From Oscheius dolichura (Eukaryota; Nematoda; Chromadorea; Rhabditida; Rhabditidae): a DNA stretch of 64,000 nt. Below, one piece after another: positions 51,901 to 59,700 of this stretch (positions are counted from its first letter, which is position 1; every line of letters begins with the position of its first letter). Made by a program: the position numbers and the translations under genes. Location of the stretch: contig OW051496.1 of assembly GCA_932521035.1 (NCBI GenBank), positions 9,734,001 to 9,798,000 of the forward strand, in the 5' to 3' direction. Below the pieces are notes generated by a model. The model made no database searches. It saw only the letters and a program-made list of their open reading frames with translations, and was not told where the DNA came from.

Positions 51901-54815
51901 GTTTCCGAATTCTTCTTCCAGTCGTCGGCAAGCAATGTCGTAGTTGGCACCCGTGACATGAATTCCTCTGATGGCATTTAAGGCATTTCCACGTAAACAA
52001 TTCAGTAGACGATGGAATTTGACGATCGGTTCCAACGGCTGGTTTCCAACCATTGCCAAGAAAATCTCCTTGAATTCGGGCCATTCGACTATATTACCCG
52101 CAAAAGTCTTGAGCTTGATAGGTTCCAGTAGAGGCATAGAGATTGCAGTCGGCGTGTAGAATCCTGGCATCGGCGGGACAGGATGATGGCTGTCGAAATG
52201 TGTCGAGGTCGAAATTCCTGGAGATATCGGCGGTGCAGGTGGAGCGAAGTGGTCGTCTAGTGCCTGCTTCTGATCCTTGGTGAGGAAAGTTTCTCCGGCG
52301 GGGGTAACACTCCTCAGAGTGTTTTGCTCACTGTCGCCCGAAGAACTTTTGCTCCTCAGTACTTTGGCCCAACGAGAATGCATCGAGTTCAGTTCCTCCA
52401 CGATGTCCTTGGCTTCCTCGTAGGTCTGCATGTAGTCTCCATAGGTGTCCACATAATTTTGCCAAATCTGTCGCTCCTCCTCGTCCTCTCTGTACAACAG
52501 CTTCCATTCTTTGTGGTAGTCGAGCAGCGAGGCCATGTTGTCCTTCAGTCTCTCCTTACACTCCTTGATCTCTTCCAAAACCTCCTCACATACAGCAGTC
52601 GTCGCATTAGGATCACTTTTCGGATGATCCCTCTGCAGGGCTCGGAATTTCTCAATCCATTTGATGATCCGACCCTTTGTGCATCCAATCTGCGTCCGTA
52701 GAGTTCCACTCATCGAACGTCCCGGGCGAGTAGTCATGCTGATCCCTCCCCTAATAAGAACTCACGATAACCCAGTCGTAGAGTCCAAGCAGCGAGAAGA
52801 CAGGATCCGAAGCACTGGAGTACAATACTAGTGGCAGCAGAATACTAGTAGTAGTAGTCCAGAACAGCAGCAGAAGATTTTGCAGATTACTTTCCAGTGG
52901 TCGCCATGTCGTGAAGGAGAAGACGTAGATAAAGGTTTATCAGAGAAAAGGGAGGAAATATATAGATATTGAAGGGGGAGAATCTTATGTTAGAGAAGGT
53001 GTTTGTGTCGTCCCGGGGAGCCCTTTTATAGACCGCCGACAGGGAGGCGGAATAAGACTCACCCATTATAATTGTGCATAGGGAGGGGGTGAACAATTGG
53101 ATGAACAAACAAAATAGGAAAGAAGAGAGAAAACACTCTCATTTGAGATAGGAACACCGATAAGGCAAAGACCATCATCAGAAACGTCGTCTATATCCAG
53201 GGGATTAACAAAGAGTGAGCTTTTTCAGGAGCAGCTCTTACTTCATTTTTTAAGTTACGACGAGGCTTGGTTGACAGCAATTGTAGATAGACGAACACGC
53301 AGAAAGATTTCCAAACTGGAGATTTTCCGTTATGCCGATGGTAAATCTCAGGTTCTCCTTCTAAATAAGTCGTCAATGATAATTTTATAGGGGCGTGGAA
53401 TAATTACATACAAAAACGCAGCAGATGCCCAGCATTGTATTCTAGTCTTAAATGGTCAAAAACTCGACGAAATGGGCAAAAGCTCTACATCGTTGAAATT
53501 GAATCTGTTCGAATGTCAGTCGTTTGACATTCTCTTTCAGCATCGAATGTTAGACGCGACAATCTTTTTCAGCATCGAATGTTAGACGCGTCGAAGGTGC
53601 CATCGGAAACGAACACCTCTTTGGCCCCAATACTAAAGGCTATGCTTACGACTGCCTGGGATGTTTCGAAACCTGGGATGAGAGAGACATGCTCGGGTGT
53701 GTGCCACTATCACAGCAGACGGATACAGGCAGCTTTAGTAGATTTCAACCAGTACCTCCATTTATAGAAACCCATTTCATGTGCCAAGATTGTGTCCGTC
53801 GTTCTTGTGAAAGCAATAAGGTCGATGGCAGGCTGGCAGACCACGGAACTGGGCTTCCTTGCGGTCAAGTGGACTGCAAGCGGGTCGTTTTATGGGCGCC
53901 CGTTAAGCGCATCCTGACAAATCGAGACACTGCTGCTTTGTTGGATAAACGAACAACGGAGGAAGCACTTCGACCATTGGAGGACACCATTGAATAGTAT
54001 GAACTTCTTCCCTAATTAATCCATTTGCACTCCTAGTTGTAAAGAAAACTGCGGCTATGGCGCCACTATTGATACAGACCCTCGAATTATGCAGTTCTTT
54101 ACATGCCTACATCCGGACTGCGGGGCTCAATTCTGCAGGTAATTCAACTTTTTCGACGTGGATAACCCAGTGATACAGACTTTGTAAAGTCTCATCTATG
54201 GAACACGCCGGGAAGAGTTGTAATGAAGTTAACCCACAGCTCCTGCAGGAACAGGAGGCACGACGGCAAACTGACGAGATGTCAGATATCTCAGCTATTT
54301 CTAATTATGAATACGAACATTTCAGCAATTGGAGACTCTGTCGAACTAAGATACTAGTCTGCCCGGAGTGCTCAACGCGTTTCATTAAGAGTGACGGCTG
54401 TAATTTTATGACATGCCGTTGTGGTTTTAAAATGTGCTACGTCTGCAAAGAGGGAGGTGTCACTCAGTCCCATTTTGGGTAGGTTAGAGGCTTGTGGTGC
54501 CGGTGATCCTGGTGCGGGCAGCACTGTGCTCGGCAATAAGACCGTGCCTATATCTTGCCCGTCACAAGAGAACACCCAACTATGTTTAAACATGAAAATC
54601 ACTGAATCAAAATAGAATATATTGCAGCGATGGGCGCTGTGATCAATTCGAAAGCACCAGCATCGTTGACAGCAGGAACTACAATGAGGAAGTTAATACC
54701 ATCAACGCTGATCCGAATATGAGTGAGATTTATTTCAAACATCACAAAAAAAAAACTTTTAGGACCACATTTAGCTAATTTTGCTGCTTTTGGACCCTCT
54801 TCATCACGGCGATAA
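42991..54815 (+). CDS. Four-RRM plus RING-IBR-RING (RNF216-like) ubiquitin ligase, interrupted by a BEL element
   Basis: Sixteen exons keep frame throughout when the BEL element (44444-53150) is ignored, giving 796 aa. Exons: 42991-43073, 43117-43225, 43265-43397, 43440-43635, 43678-43771, 43809-43932, 43972-44062, 44099-44192, 44231-44443 continuing at 53156-53214, 53255-53351, 53391-53514, 53573-53996, 54037-54138, 54179-54478, 54628-54722, 54763-54815. Four RRM-like units start LMFKGLP (about 23), IIVIHGLP (161), VFIKGLF (269) and VVYIQGI (391); the fourth has RNP1-like GRGIITYKN. RRM1 and RRM2 are joined by a repetitive NAPVAAR linker. Residues about 500-570 are RING1 (CLGC, HFMCQDC, PCGQVDC), 615-665 the IBR, and 711-750 RING2 (CPEC, GCNFMTCRCGFKMCYVC) with the catalytic-type Cys in MTC. 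RING2 most resembles RNF216/TRIAD3. In this haplotype the element splits codons 379/380, so the intact protein is not made unless the element is spliced out. Confidence 0.83.
43441..43580 (+). repeat. Coding minisatellite in the RRM1-RRM2 linker
   Basis: About six to seven 21-bp units of the form AATGCTCCAGTAGCCGCTAGA/T encode NAPVAAR/S repeats in the RRM-RBR gene. The third-position agreement between units implies recent expansion or homogenisation. Confidence 0.85.
44439..44443. repeat. Target-site duplication of the BEL element, left copy
   Basis: GGAAC directly before the element; the same five bases follow it at 53151-53155. Five-bp duplications are usual for BEL/Pao integration. Confidence 0.9.
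44444..44687 (-). repeat. 3' LTR of the BEL element
   Basis: 244 bp, identical by eye to 52907-53150. On the plus strand it begins TGTCGTGAAGG and ends TTTGAGATA, so in element orientation the termini are TA...CA rather than the usual TG...CA. The last 30 codons of the polyprotein lie inside it. Confidence 0.95.
44596..52737 (-). CDS. BEL/Pao gag-pol-env polyprotein
   Basis: 2713 aa, uninterrupted. Residues about 1-380: gag with the DUF1759-type block KLKTFAGNIVEWPEF. About 430-490: Cys/His zinc-knuckle region (CLYCGASEH, CFNCLRRGH). About 615: retropepsin-like FLDSGSSRTYI. About 985-1075: reverse transcriptase with ISDLEKAFLQV and YVDN in place of YVDD. About 1240: RNase H, HAFVDASGYAYG. 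About 1560-1725: integrase with HHYCYKC zinc finger, then D (LDYIGP), D (SDNAS) and E (VYERL). About 1860: DUF5641-like end (GDIVVIGDKT). From about 1965 an envelope-like region begins with a hydrophobic segment, has more membrane segments near 2100-2190, a Cys-rich block with the GCGC fusion-loop-like motif of phlebovirus-type G2 proteins near 2316, and a final membrane helix near 2660-2680. The tail runs into the LTR. All core catalytic residues except the YVDN change appear intact. Confidence 0.94.
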   Translation of the reverse strand: MTTRPGRSMSGTLRTQIGCTKGRIIKWIEKFRALQRDHPKSDPNATTAVCEEVLEEIKECKERLKDNMASLLDYHKEWKLLYREDEEERQIWQNYVDTYGDYMQTYEEAKDIVEELNSMHSRWAKVLRSKSSSGDSEQNTLRSVTPAGETFLTKDQKQALDDHFAPPAPPISPGISTSTHFDSHHPVPPMPGFYTPTAISMPLLEPIKLKTFAGNIVEWPEFKEIFLAMVGNQPLEPIVKFHRLLNCLRGNALNAIRGIHVTGANYDIACRRLEEEFGNIHAIKHKLRSNFLSFRVRTATLEETHASYIEMMQLYAQLDNCGESVKDVMYAQIIESKFPKFIMDKVFSRTDGVTPTTDVLLNLIGKIIKLQLQIERNYDDNNPFAPAQLNNLRQHKPPRQSNQDVLDLPTTPSPPRTRESGTTQPRRSISCLYCGASEHVSFQCRMKIADKKAILQEKRCCFNCLRRGHSAKECRRRHCYHCEERHHSSICPKNQVTATSKTSHEARPTTQKIPVVEKSKPSQKADSFPVRRTYPAQKPNTHMSVEETQVDSVCEEETENSYGIVESAMHVNTPENNIVVHNQQRPEENTNKTVLMMCADVIIDHPESPWNGSHVTAFLDSGSSRTYIWKQTAETLDLPVLKNERLRINVFGQQEPVTVDGQMVSFTLHLNDGERINVVATTMDQPVSKMNQAQFRPELLAKLRAESSLQIPCATVNPVLLIGADYFWQLCEGTIPMSLPSGFTLLNTRIGKILTGAGNLKTHSLPSVFMALDDILEDAPELEETTLLGLHDCLDGHKSEDLVPDPSYAHLSDLLQKFSSLEAIGIMDDPLSNDDMEAQKIFESTIRYTEDGRYQVGWPWKSPSEPCLFSNYALCLRRLKSVVDMLKRRDPEFTKPGDRSLLERYDDALQEYLRLGIIEKVDINKMPDSSLIHYIPHHPVLTEKKLRIVGDASSKMKGSKSLNECLHRGPVLLPLIGQVLLRWRLYPIAIISDLEKAFLQVELREPDREATRFLWIKNLDQEVTPTNIQIYRFTRVPFGVISSPFLLSGTIHHHLTNSNCPLSKEILENLYVDNVLLGADNVEEAIVKFHVSKEIFAEAAMNLRDFVSNSAALNNYFRAQQEDPPPTIKMLGIPWNTVTDTLSYRLSEFNHLRCTKKTILSFTASLFDPLGHLSPLLVPLKLFLQNLWKEHLNWSDELPPELAAKWRSILRDWSPVSFKLNRCIPMDKTKPMELHAFVDASGYAYGSCIYLRYVNKDTDKLETALLFAKSRLAPKDKMTIPRLELMACLVGVRALKFVHESLKLDISEHFLWTDSSCVLGWIRSGKDQAVFVQYRLNEILNAPFSIVFQHVGTKINPADILSRGCTPSELKDSALWFNGPPFLLKSTLEIDTDLHNSIQTTLMAVEDSYPVVDQPQKILPPLVPLESVSSFSKLRTVYMMLMFFMIAKMITATSKIRLLQQFIPRLKSCPPVTSFWEFRNWIGRRIDLALIRQAQKTHPPDLKTIRLYNLEYDSRDELWRIKSRTDSIRSEMLIYLPRASLITRLWILHCHEQLSHASYTTTLAKFRTNSWSPKARSLVKSTIHHYCYKCRRHSAKPFALPEMPELPWTRMTPSRPFTHLGLDYIGPFLYRAEDNLAKKVWVLLFTCMASRAIHCEATTSLSTQHFVLALRRFVSRRGVPTSILSDNASQLVLTKSLLKEDIFKGTSLESVIWKTTVAEAPWQGGVYERLVGLFKTSFKTIAGKRMLSLEEFTTLMTESEATVNSRPLTYLAEDQEFSLIRPLDILIPGIGEDPFAISSELEDISQDPDYRIRLSSQDTIQAALLASIRRANDFWILWRRHYLSALHDSLATEHRNPRSTADAIHPQIGDIVVIGDKTLPRTQWRLGKIVDLPTTTPIRSATVMLPNRSQIERPLNSLYPMEIRSTTSSQLTLPAPQPSQDPPRRSARVQNLPRPNYLYFISLLCLIATVTADINDVQRPFPTNCTSCELNCTARTMKFTSEESGFLHFFCLSNEDVGKRCVNTTELSEYIFPEEFVIVKKMLTLFSYKDGALVYHAEMTCPRESICTAPSCTFCLDYGSYYWTCTSRKIFILEVSFLWIILIGIFSICKLCHMGYRAIRFLIHLALWPVYTFSWLLCFGWRKFLRPVQIPRRNRRSARSQARKRHRESLLLIAIIALCLPTCSACTLSSSFQVPTEECVTTLDGEETCTVSISTILSVTPNNKLSCFTFKDDRNRTMGTLRISVPTVKLFCAEKLHFYTREHEIETVAVKRCPRVGQCHGDFCARVDVNSTLQDLPQEAVKYPGYSYCRESCGCAGCGCFFCSPGCMFYRTYARPTSRHTYVSFSCPMFRQQVRVSGNLTLTGQKPFVFYVALKPAQIRTYPNMSFSLLSNSLPPLPILSEHFLQNTLTQQTTLIPPSLVGSPIAGTAGQLQCPSLRKALEFNCTFDPDTCLCYPADENSMKCTCKKINYQEMFKNKEKTLPLKLPGLSIYPYTTGKQGIHASISTSTAVQIQINFKGLKSSLQSFRASCNGTITAFHGCSQCNTGATGTITCFSDFNEVQAELICSTQTFIIPCSRHGTVSTVLYQSRSKDMEENCLLKCPANQMEIMLKGQLEIMEESIVYSVEAGKVSNIAPTTSDSDPSLFPVSNILGSFSLDIFGEWKLYLAYIFLSLLVVLFFVSRVSQMRVFSLFFPILFVHPIVHPLPMHNYNG
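52890..52906 (-). other. Primer-binding site
   Basis: In element orientation the bases directly after the 5' LTR read TGGCGACCACTGGAAAG; TGGCGACC would pair with a tRNA 3' end GGTCGCCA. Confidence 0.7.
52907..53150 (-). repeat. 5' LTR of the BEL element
   Basis: Identical by eye to the 3' LTR. Contains a TATA box. Confidence 0.95.
53022..53030 (-). promoter_or_regulatory. TATA box in the BEL 5' LTR
   Basis: TATAAAAGG on the element strand, inside the 5' LTR about 285 bp before the polyprotein start; the likely core promoter. Confidence 0.6.
53151..53155. repeat. Target-site duplication of the BEL element, right copy
   Basis: GGAAC, matching 44439-44443. The host frame resumes at 53156. Confidence 0.9.
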
Positions 54816-55065
54816 ATACTTTATCCATATCTCGGCGAATTAGGTCTTTGTTGCTTCAGTTTTCTCTTTTCAAGACATAGTTGTGTGCATGTAGTACGGT
54901 ATTTCTGTATTTGACCGTGATATTAGCTTGTTGACCGTCAATAAAGTTTCTCTTATCTTCCGGAAATGAAAAAAAAGGTTTCTTGTTTTATAGTGACATT
55001 TGTTTTCAAACCGCTGAAGTCGCGCTTCTTATCAGCTGGCGCGGAAGACGGGGCACTCCCTTTTT
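54816..55065. other. Short intergenic spacer
   Basis: 3' end of the RRM-RBR gene, with AATAAA at about 54940, then the F-box paralogue 3 upstream region. Confidence 0.5.
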
Positions 55066-56321
55066 ATGAATCATTCTGCCGTCTTCTCTTTTCCGATGGG
55101 GGGTTTGCCACTTATTGATCTTCCTCTCCACCTTCAGGAGAAAATAATCAGAAAGGTTTCCTTTTCTTTTCTTTCTCTTTTAAGAATATTCCCAGCTCAA
55201 GTTGAAATATTATTGCCGCCTGCAGCAGACATGCAAGCAGCTGGAGGAGTTGATTCGAACAGACAGGCATATAATTGTCCATTCGGACAATCGCTTATGG
55301 TTTCAACAAGAAAAGTTACTTTATAATGGTCGTAATGGTATAAAAACGGACCTGACCGCCCATAGTTTCTATGGAATTAGCTTTAAAGATTTCTTTCTCG
55401 AACCTGGTCAGTTAATCTTCGCCCACTTTTAGTAAAGGATACTTTTAGACGGCCAGGAAGTATTCGACCGTTTTTGTAAGAAAATGGAAGAATACCGTAT
55501 TAGATGCACAAAACTGTGCGTATTTTGTGTGGGGACAGTTTACCATTTGTCTAAAGAACAATGCGAGACAGTATTCGGCATTCTAAAACCTAGGAATGTC
55601 TTTATGAACAGCTCCGGATCAAATCGTTATGAGGCAGTTTTCAATTTGAAGAAAATTGTAAGTTTCTACCTTATTTGAAAACAAACGGTATTGTATGAGC
55701 TCCTGAGCACTCATACTCTTCAGGCCCAAGTGGCGCGCGCCACTGGAACATCACGGGTTCGATCCCCGTCGGTGCCAAACCTTCTTTTCCTTTTTTTTTC
55801 TAAGGTTTCGGATATACGGATGTATATGGTGGTGTACAATCATAACTGAACCTCAGAATCGCTACAAATAGCGGATTTTCAGAGAGACGTCGAACTCTCC
55901 TTTGATATGAAGCCAGAAGATCTCCTGCTTGTGATACCCAAATTCTTTGCCAGGTGCCGAAAGGTGGCCTTGGACTTGAAGAAACAAAGTTCGACCCAAG
56001 AACAGCTGTATCCTTTTATTAAATCAATTCTACAGGTAGGGGAAACACGGGAGAATCTAGTACTTTTTTTGTTTCCAGATCCTAAATTCGTTCCCCTCCC
56101 CCCAGCTGAAGGAATTCTCCCTTGCCTTTAGTTGCGAATACTCGACACTTCCTTCAGAAAAAAATAACAGGCTGTTAGATGAATTCCGCGACTACAATCC
56201 AGTATTTTCTTATATGGGTTCTAGCGTAGTACATATGACGTGTTTACTAGCTCAGCGGGGAACTTGTTGCAACGTCAAGCTAATGAATACTGCTGTATTC
56301 ATTTTCTACAGAGACGAGTAG
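55066..56321 (+). CDS. F-box protein, paralogue 3
   Basis: Five exons (55066-55155, 55196-55406, 55449-55657, 55883-56035, 56106-56321) give an unbroken 292-aa product. It has the same opening as its paralogues (LPLIDLPLHLQEKIIRK, CRLQQTCKQLEELI) and the same third-exon motif (EEYRIRC, LSKEQCETVFGILKP, NRYEAVF). The C-terminal exons (LYPFIKSILQLKEFSLAF) are helical and correspond to the detached exons at 36.9-37.3 kb and to exons 4-5 of paralogue 2. Intron 3 contains a tRNA-like relic. AATAAA is seen near 56350. This is the best-preserved member and a good reference for judging the breaks in paralogue 1. An internal ATG at 55096 is an alternative start. Confidence 0.82.
55705..55776 (+). other. 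tRNA-like relic in F-box intron
   Basis: The 3' half is good: ACGGGTTCGATCCCCGT closes a perfect T arm and CGGTGCC could be an acceptor strand. The 5' half is missing or rearranged (GTGGCGCGCGCCAC hairpin instead of a D arm). Confidence 0.4.
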
Positions 56322-56763
56322 ATAAATGCCATGGAATCTTTATTGTAATACTAATAAAACGTTTTCGTTACTGTATATTATCTGGGAGAGGGGGCATGGC
56401 TAAGCAGAATCCGGCTCATGACCGGCAGCCGTTGCTTCTTTTGGGCCACGACTTTTAGGATCAGAATTTTTCTTGATCTGGAAAAAATACAGTCTCTAAA
56501 AAAGCGGCCGAGGACCCAAAAACGACCAATCCCAGAGTTGGCTCCGGCCCTGGGCTTAAAAATTGCTGAGTACGAAGAGAGCTAATATTAGTGAGACAAT
56601 ACCATGAGTCACTTTACGACCAAGCACTCTCCAATGATTTCTGCATTTCTTATCGGAGAGCAGGCAGTATTGTCTCGCCATCCGCGTCAGACAGTCTTTC
56701 TCTTATCTTTCTCCCTGCCTTTCTTACCTTCGATATTTTAGCACGACCTAAACTTCGGTAAAA
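56322..56763. other. Intergenic spacer with candidate trans-splice acceptor
   Basis: No gene seen. CGATATTTTAG ends at 56741, 23 nt before the ATG of the nucleotidyltransferase gene, a likely spliced-leader or 5'UTR acceptor. Confidence 0.4.
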
Positions 56764-59700
56764 TGAGCGACCCAGCTCGAATACAGCCTTCTTCAAGCAA
56801 GAACAACAATAACGAAAAAAGCGCAACTAATGGGGGTTCTCCTGTCAAACTCAGGTAAGAGACAAACTCTGCTGGCCCAGAAAATTACTCTTTTACAGGA
56901 CAATAGCCAGACGGCGGAGCTCAACTGTCAATCACGTAACAACGACCCAGAAATCTTTTGAAATATCAATTGGTGACCCGGAATTTGCCAATGACTTTCA
57001 AAGGCCCGAACAGCCGCAAGCTGATCACGGGCCTGATCTGAATGGTCGGCGGCCCATTCAGGAAAAGAAGAAGACAAATGGTTCTCGGAAACGTCAGCCT
57101 TCTTCAACTCGAGACCAGGCCAACAACGAGATAGCCAAAAAGAGGTTTAGCTTACTTCTCTGTGGTTTTAATGACGTTCCTTCTAGCAAGGAGAAGCTCA
57201 CTGTGATCGTTGTCCCAGAACTGGTCGAGAAAACCTACCACAACTTAGAAGAGTTGGATAATTTGATCTTCGACTATTACGGTTGGCTTCTTCTCTCATT
57301 CATGTATTTTTCCTTTTAACTATTTAGAAAAAAATTGTTTGACATATGAAACGTTAGAGGAATTCGAAAAATTGGTCAAAGAGTTCGAATGCAAATTAAT
57401 AAGGGGCAACATTTGTGGAGCCCGGTTGGAAATCTATGGATCGGCTAAGAGCGGCTGTGGGACCAGAAACTGTGATATAGACATACGCTTCCGGTTAAAA
57501 GAAGATGTCCGCCCGGAGGTTGACTTACTTTTTTGTGTTGTTTTAAGTAAAATCTTTAGAGGTTCGAGGACAACAAAGAAATAGAGAACCTTCTATTCGA
57601 AATTAAAGATATTCTTCATATGGGATACAAGAAAAAAAAGCCGACCCCCTGGTTCCGGGTAATCAGGTGCCGGGTCCCCATTGTCAAGTTTAAACTGAAA
57701 GGAAGGGAGGGAGAGTGAGTATTTGTTTTCTTTTTGAAACGAACGAAATCATATAGCATCAGCTTCTATAACGATAATGCCGCGAAGAACACGACAATGT
57801 TCACTAAGTACTGCGAATGGGAGCCGGAGCGCTTCCCCCAGCTGGTCCTATTTGTCAAGAGATGGGCTAAAGACTGCGGCATTAATTCTTCGAAAAATGG
57901 AACACTCACATCTTATGCATTGAGCCTGATGCTCGTCCATTTTCTCCAACAATGCTCGCCACCTGTGCTCCCTCCCTGGAATCTTGACCAGGATACCATA
58001 CCCGAAGGCTATGACTTTGGGAAAGTGCCGGTAATTGTAAGTCTATTACGTTTTCTTTGTTCTATTCATTTTCAGAATAATTGGTCCAAAAATAAAGAAA
58101 CAGTGGGACAGCTGTTCGTTGGATTCCTGGACTATTATTCACGATTCGACTTCAATAAGGTCGGTGTTCTTATTTTGCCTATATGGTTTCAGTTGATTTC
58201 TATTCTTCGGAAAGACCTTGTCGACAAAAATACGAAGAAGTTCTTGGATAACTTAACAGCCAGCGGCAACACGAAACAATTTGAATTGGCCATTGAAGAC
58301 CCATATGACCGGGAATACAATCCAGGCTATGCTGTAAAGAACAGTGAGTACAACTATATATACACTGAAATTCGTTTTAGATCTTGCTAAAATTCGAGAT
58401 GTCTTCCGTTTTTCAAGAGAAGTTTTTATGGGCAAATGTGAGGAACTCGTCTGGGATGTAAGTTATTTCCTATGCCGTATTTGTTACGTCTTTTACAGAA
58501 GTCGCTAATCGAAAGGTGTACTTCTTCCAAATCACCTGTTGTTGAATCGGACCCAGTATGCGCTTTTAGTTTTAAAAATACCATTCTATTTAAGAGGGCG
58601 ACGATGGTTGATCGAGTCTTAAAAGCGGTTGTATATTGCGGTGGAGCTTGCACTTTAAATGAGCTGAAATACTGCTACAATGTGGTGAACAGGACCGATT
58701 ATTCGAAGGATACACAACCTCTATATGGCGCTGGTGGAAATGATGTCTTTACTCACCCCCTCCTGAAAAAATGCGTCATTCCCAAGAAGAAGAGATCGTT
58801 CAAGCTAATTTACGGGTTATACGAAGAAGTTGCGGCGCTTGTCGATCGGCTGAGCGGATTTAATATAGACGACACAAAGAAAACGCTCGAGGAGGTAGGA
58901 AATCTCTCCGTTTAGAGAAAAAAAGACAAAGTTATTTTAGGGAGTTCGCCGCTTTCTGAAAATAATCCGACAGACCCGAATGAATACGGACTGTGGTACA
59001 TTTCTTACAAACTATCCGAAACATTTTGCCGTGGAGTTCGACGAGGAGGAGAGGCTGAAATATTTCGGCACTTCGGACATGGATGCGATTGTTGAAATAG
59101 TCCGAGGCTATGGGGTAACAAATGTAGTCTATAAGAGTTCTAACATTTCTTCTTTAGCTCCAAGTCTCATCAACTGCTCATCACCAACTATTGTTTAGTG
59201 TCAAACCAGACTCTTTCCATCCTAATGCAGTGGAGATGAAAACACTCTTCGACAAAATTTACAGTACTTTGATGAGCGAAGATGAGATTGAGAAAGAGAT
59301 CCTGATGAAGACAGCGAGCGAAGACGGGGATGCTATTGAGAAAGATATCTTAATGAAGGCAGGCATCAACCGATTGAAGACAGTACTTGGCCGGTTCCCT
59401 CCAAACTCGCCCATTCTGCAGAAGACATTCCGAAACATCTACAGAAAACTGTACTCTGTGCCGTATTCGGAGGGGAGTAAGAAATATTTTGGAACGAGCA
59501 CGTTCTACGAAGTGATGGCTCTTTTGAAAGAACATAAAGTGAGCCCCTCTGTGATTAACGAAAAAGTTTATTCTAGATCGATGTCACCAAAATGAAAAAA
59601 GGCGTCTTTTCTTACACTATGAACAGTTTAATTGGACGTAAATTAACGATCCAGAATTCCTCTGAGAAGCCCAATTTGCAACAAAAATGCGATAGCCACG

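Larger units (their letters stand above)
44444..53150 (-). mobile_element. BEL/Pao LTR retrotransposon, full length, with phlebovirus-G2-like envelope region
   Basis: 8707 bp bounded by two 244-bp LTRs that are identical by eye, flanked by GGAAC duplications. It lies on the minus strand: the 5' LTR is 52907-53150 and the 3' LTR is 44444-44687. One 2713-codon ORF spans nearly the whole interior. A primer-binding-site-like TGGCGACC follows the 5' LTR at once. Identical LTRs and an open ORF mark a recent insertion. It landed in an exon of the RRM-RBR gene. The domain order (gag, protease, reverse transcriptase, RNase H, integrase, envelope-like) is that of BEL elements carrying a captured envelope, as described for nematode Cer elements. 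Confidence 0.96.

Noticed and set aside
44987-52701. Plus-strand open frames of 60-150 codons across the BEL element
   Set aside because: Antisense shadows of the 2713-codon polyprotein.
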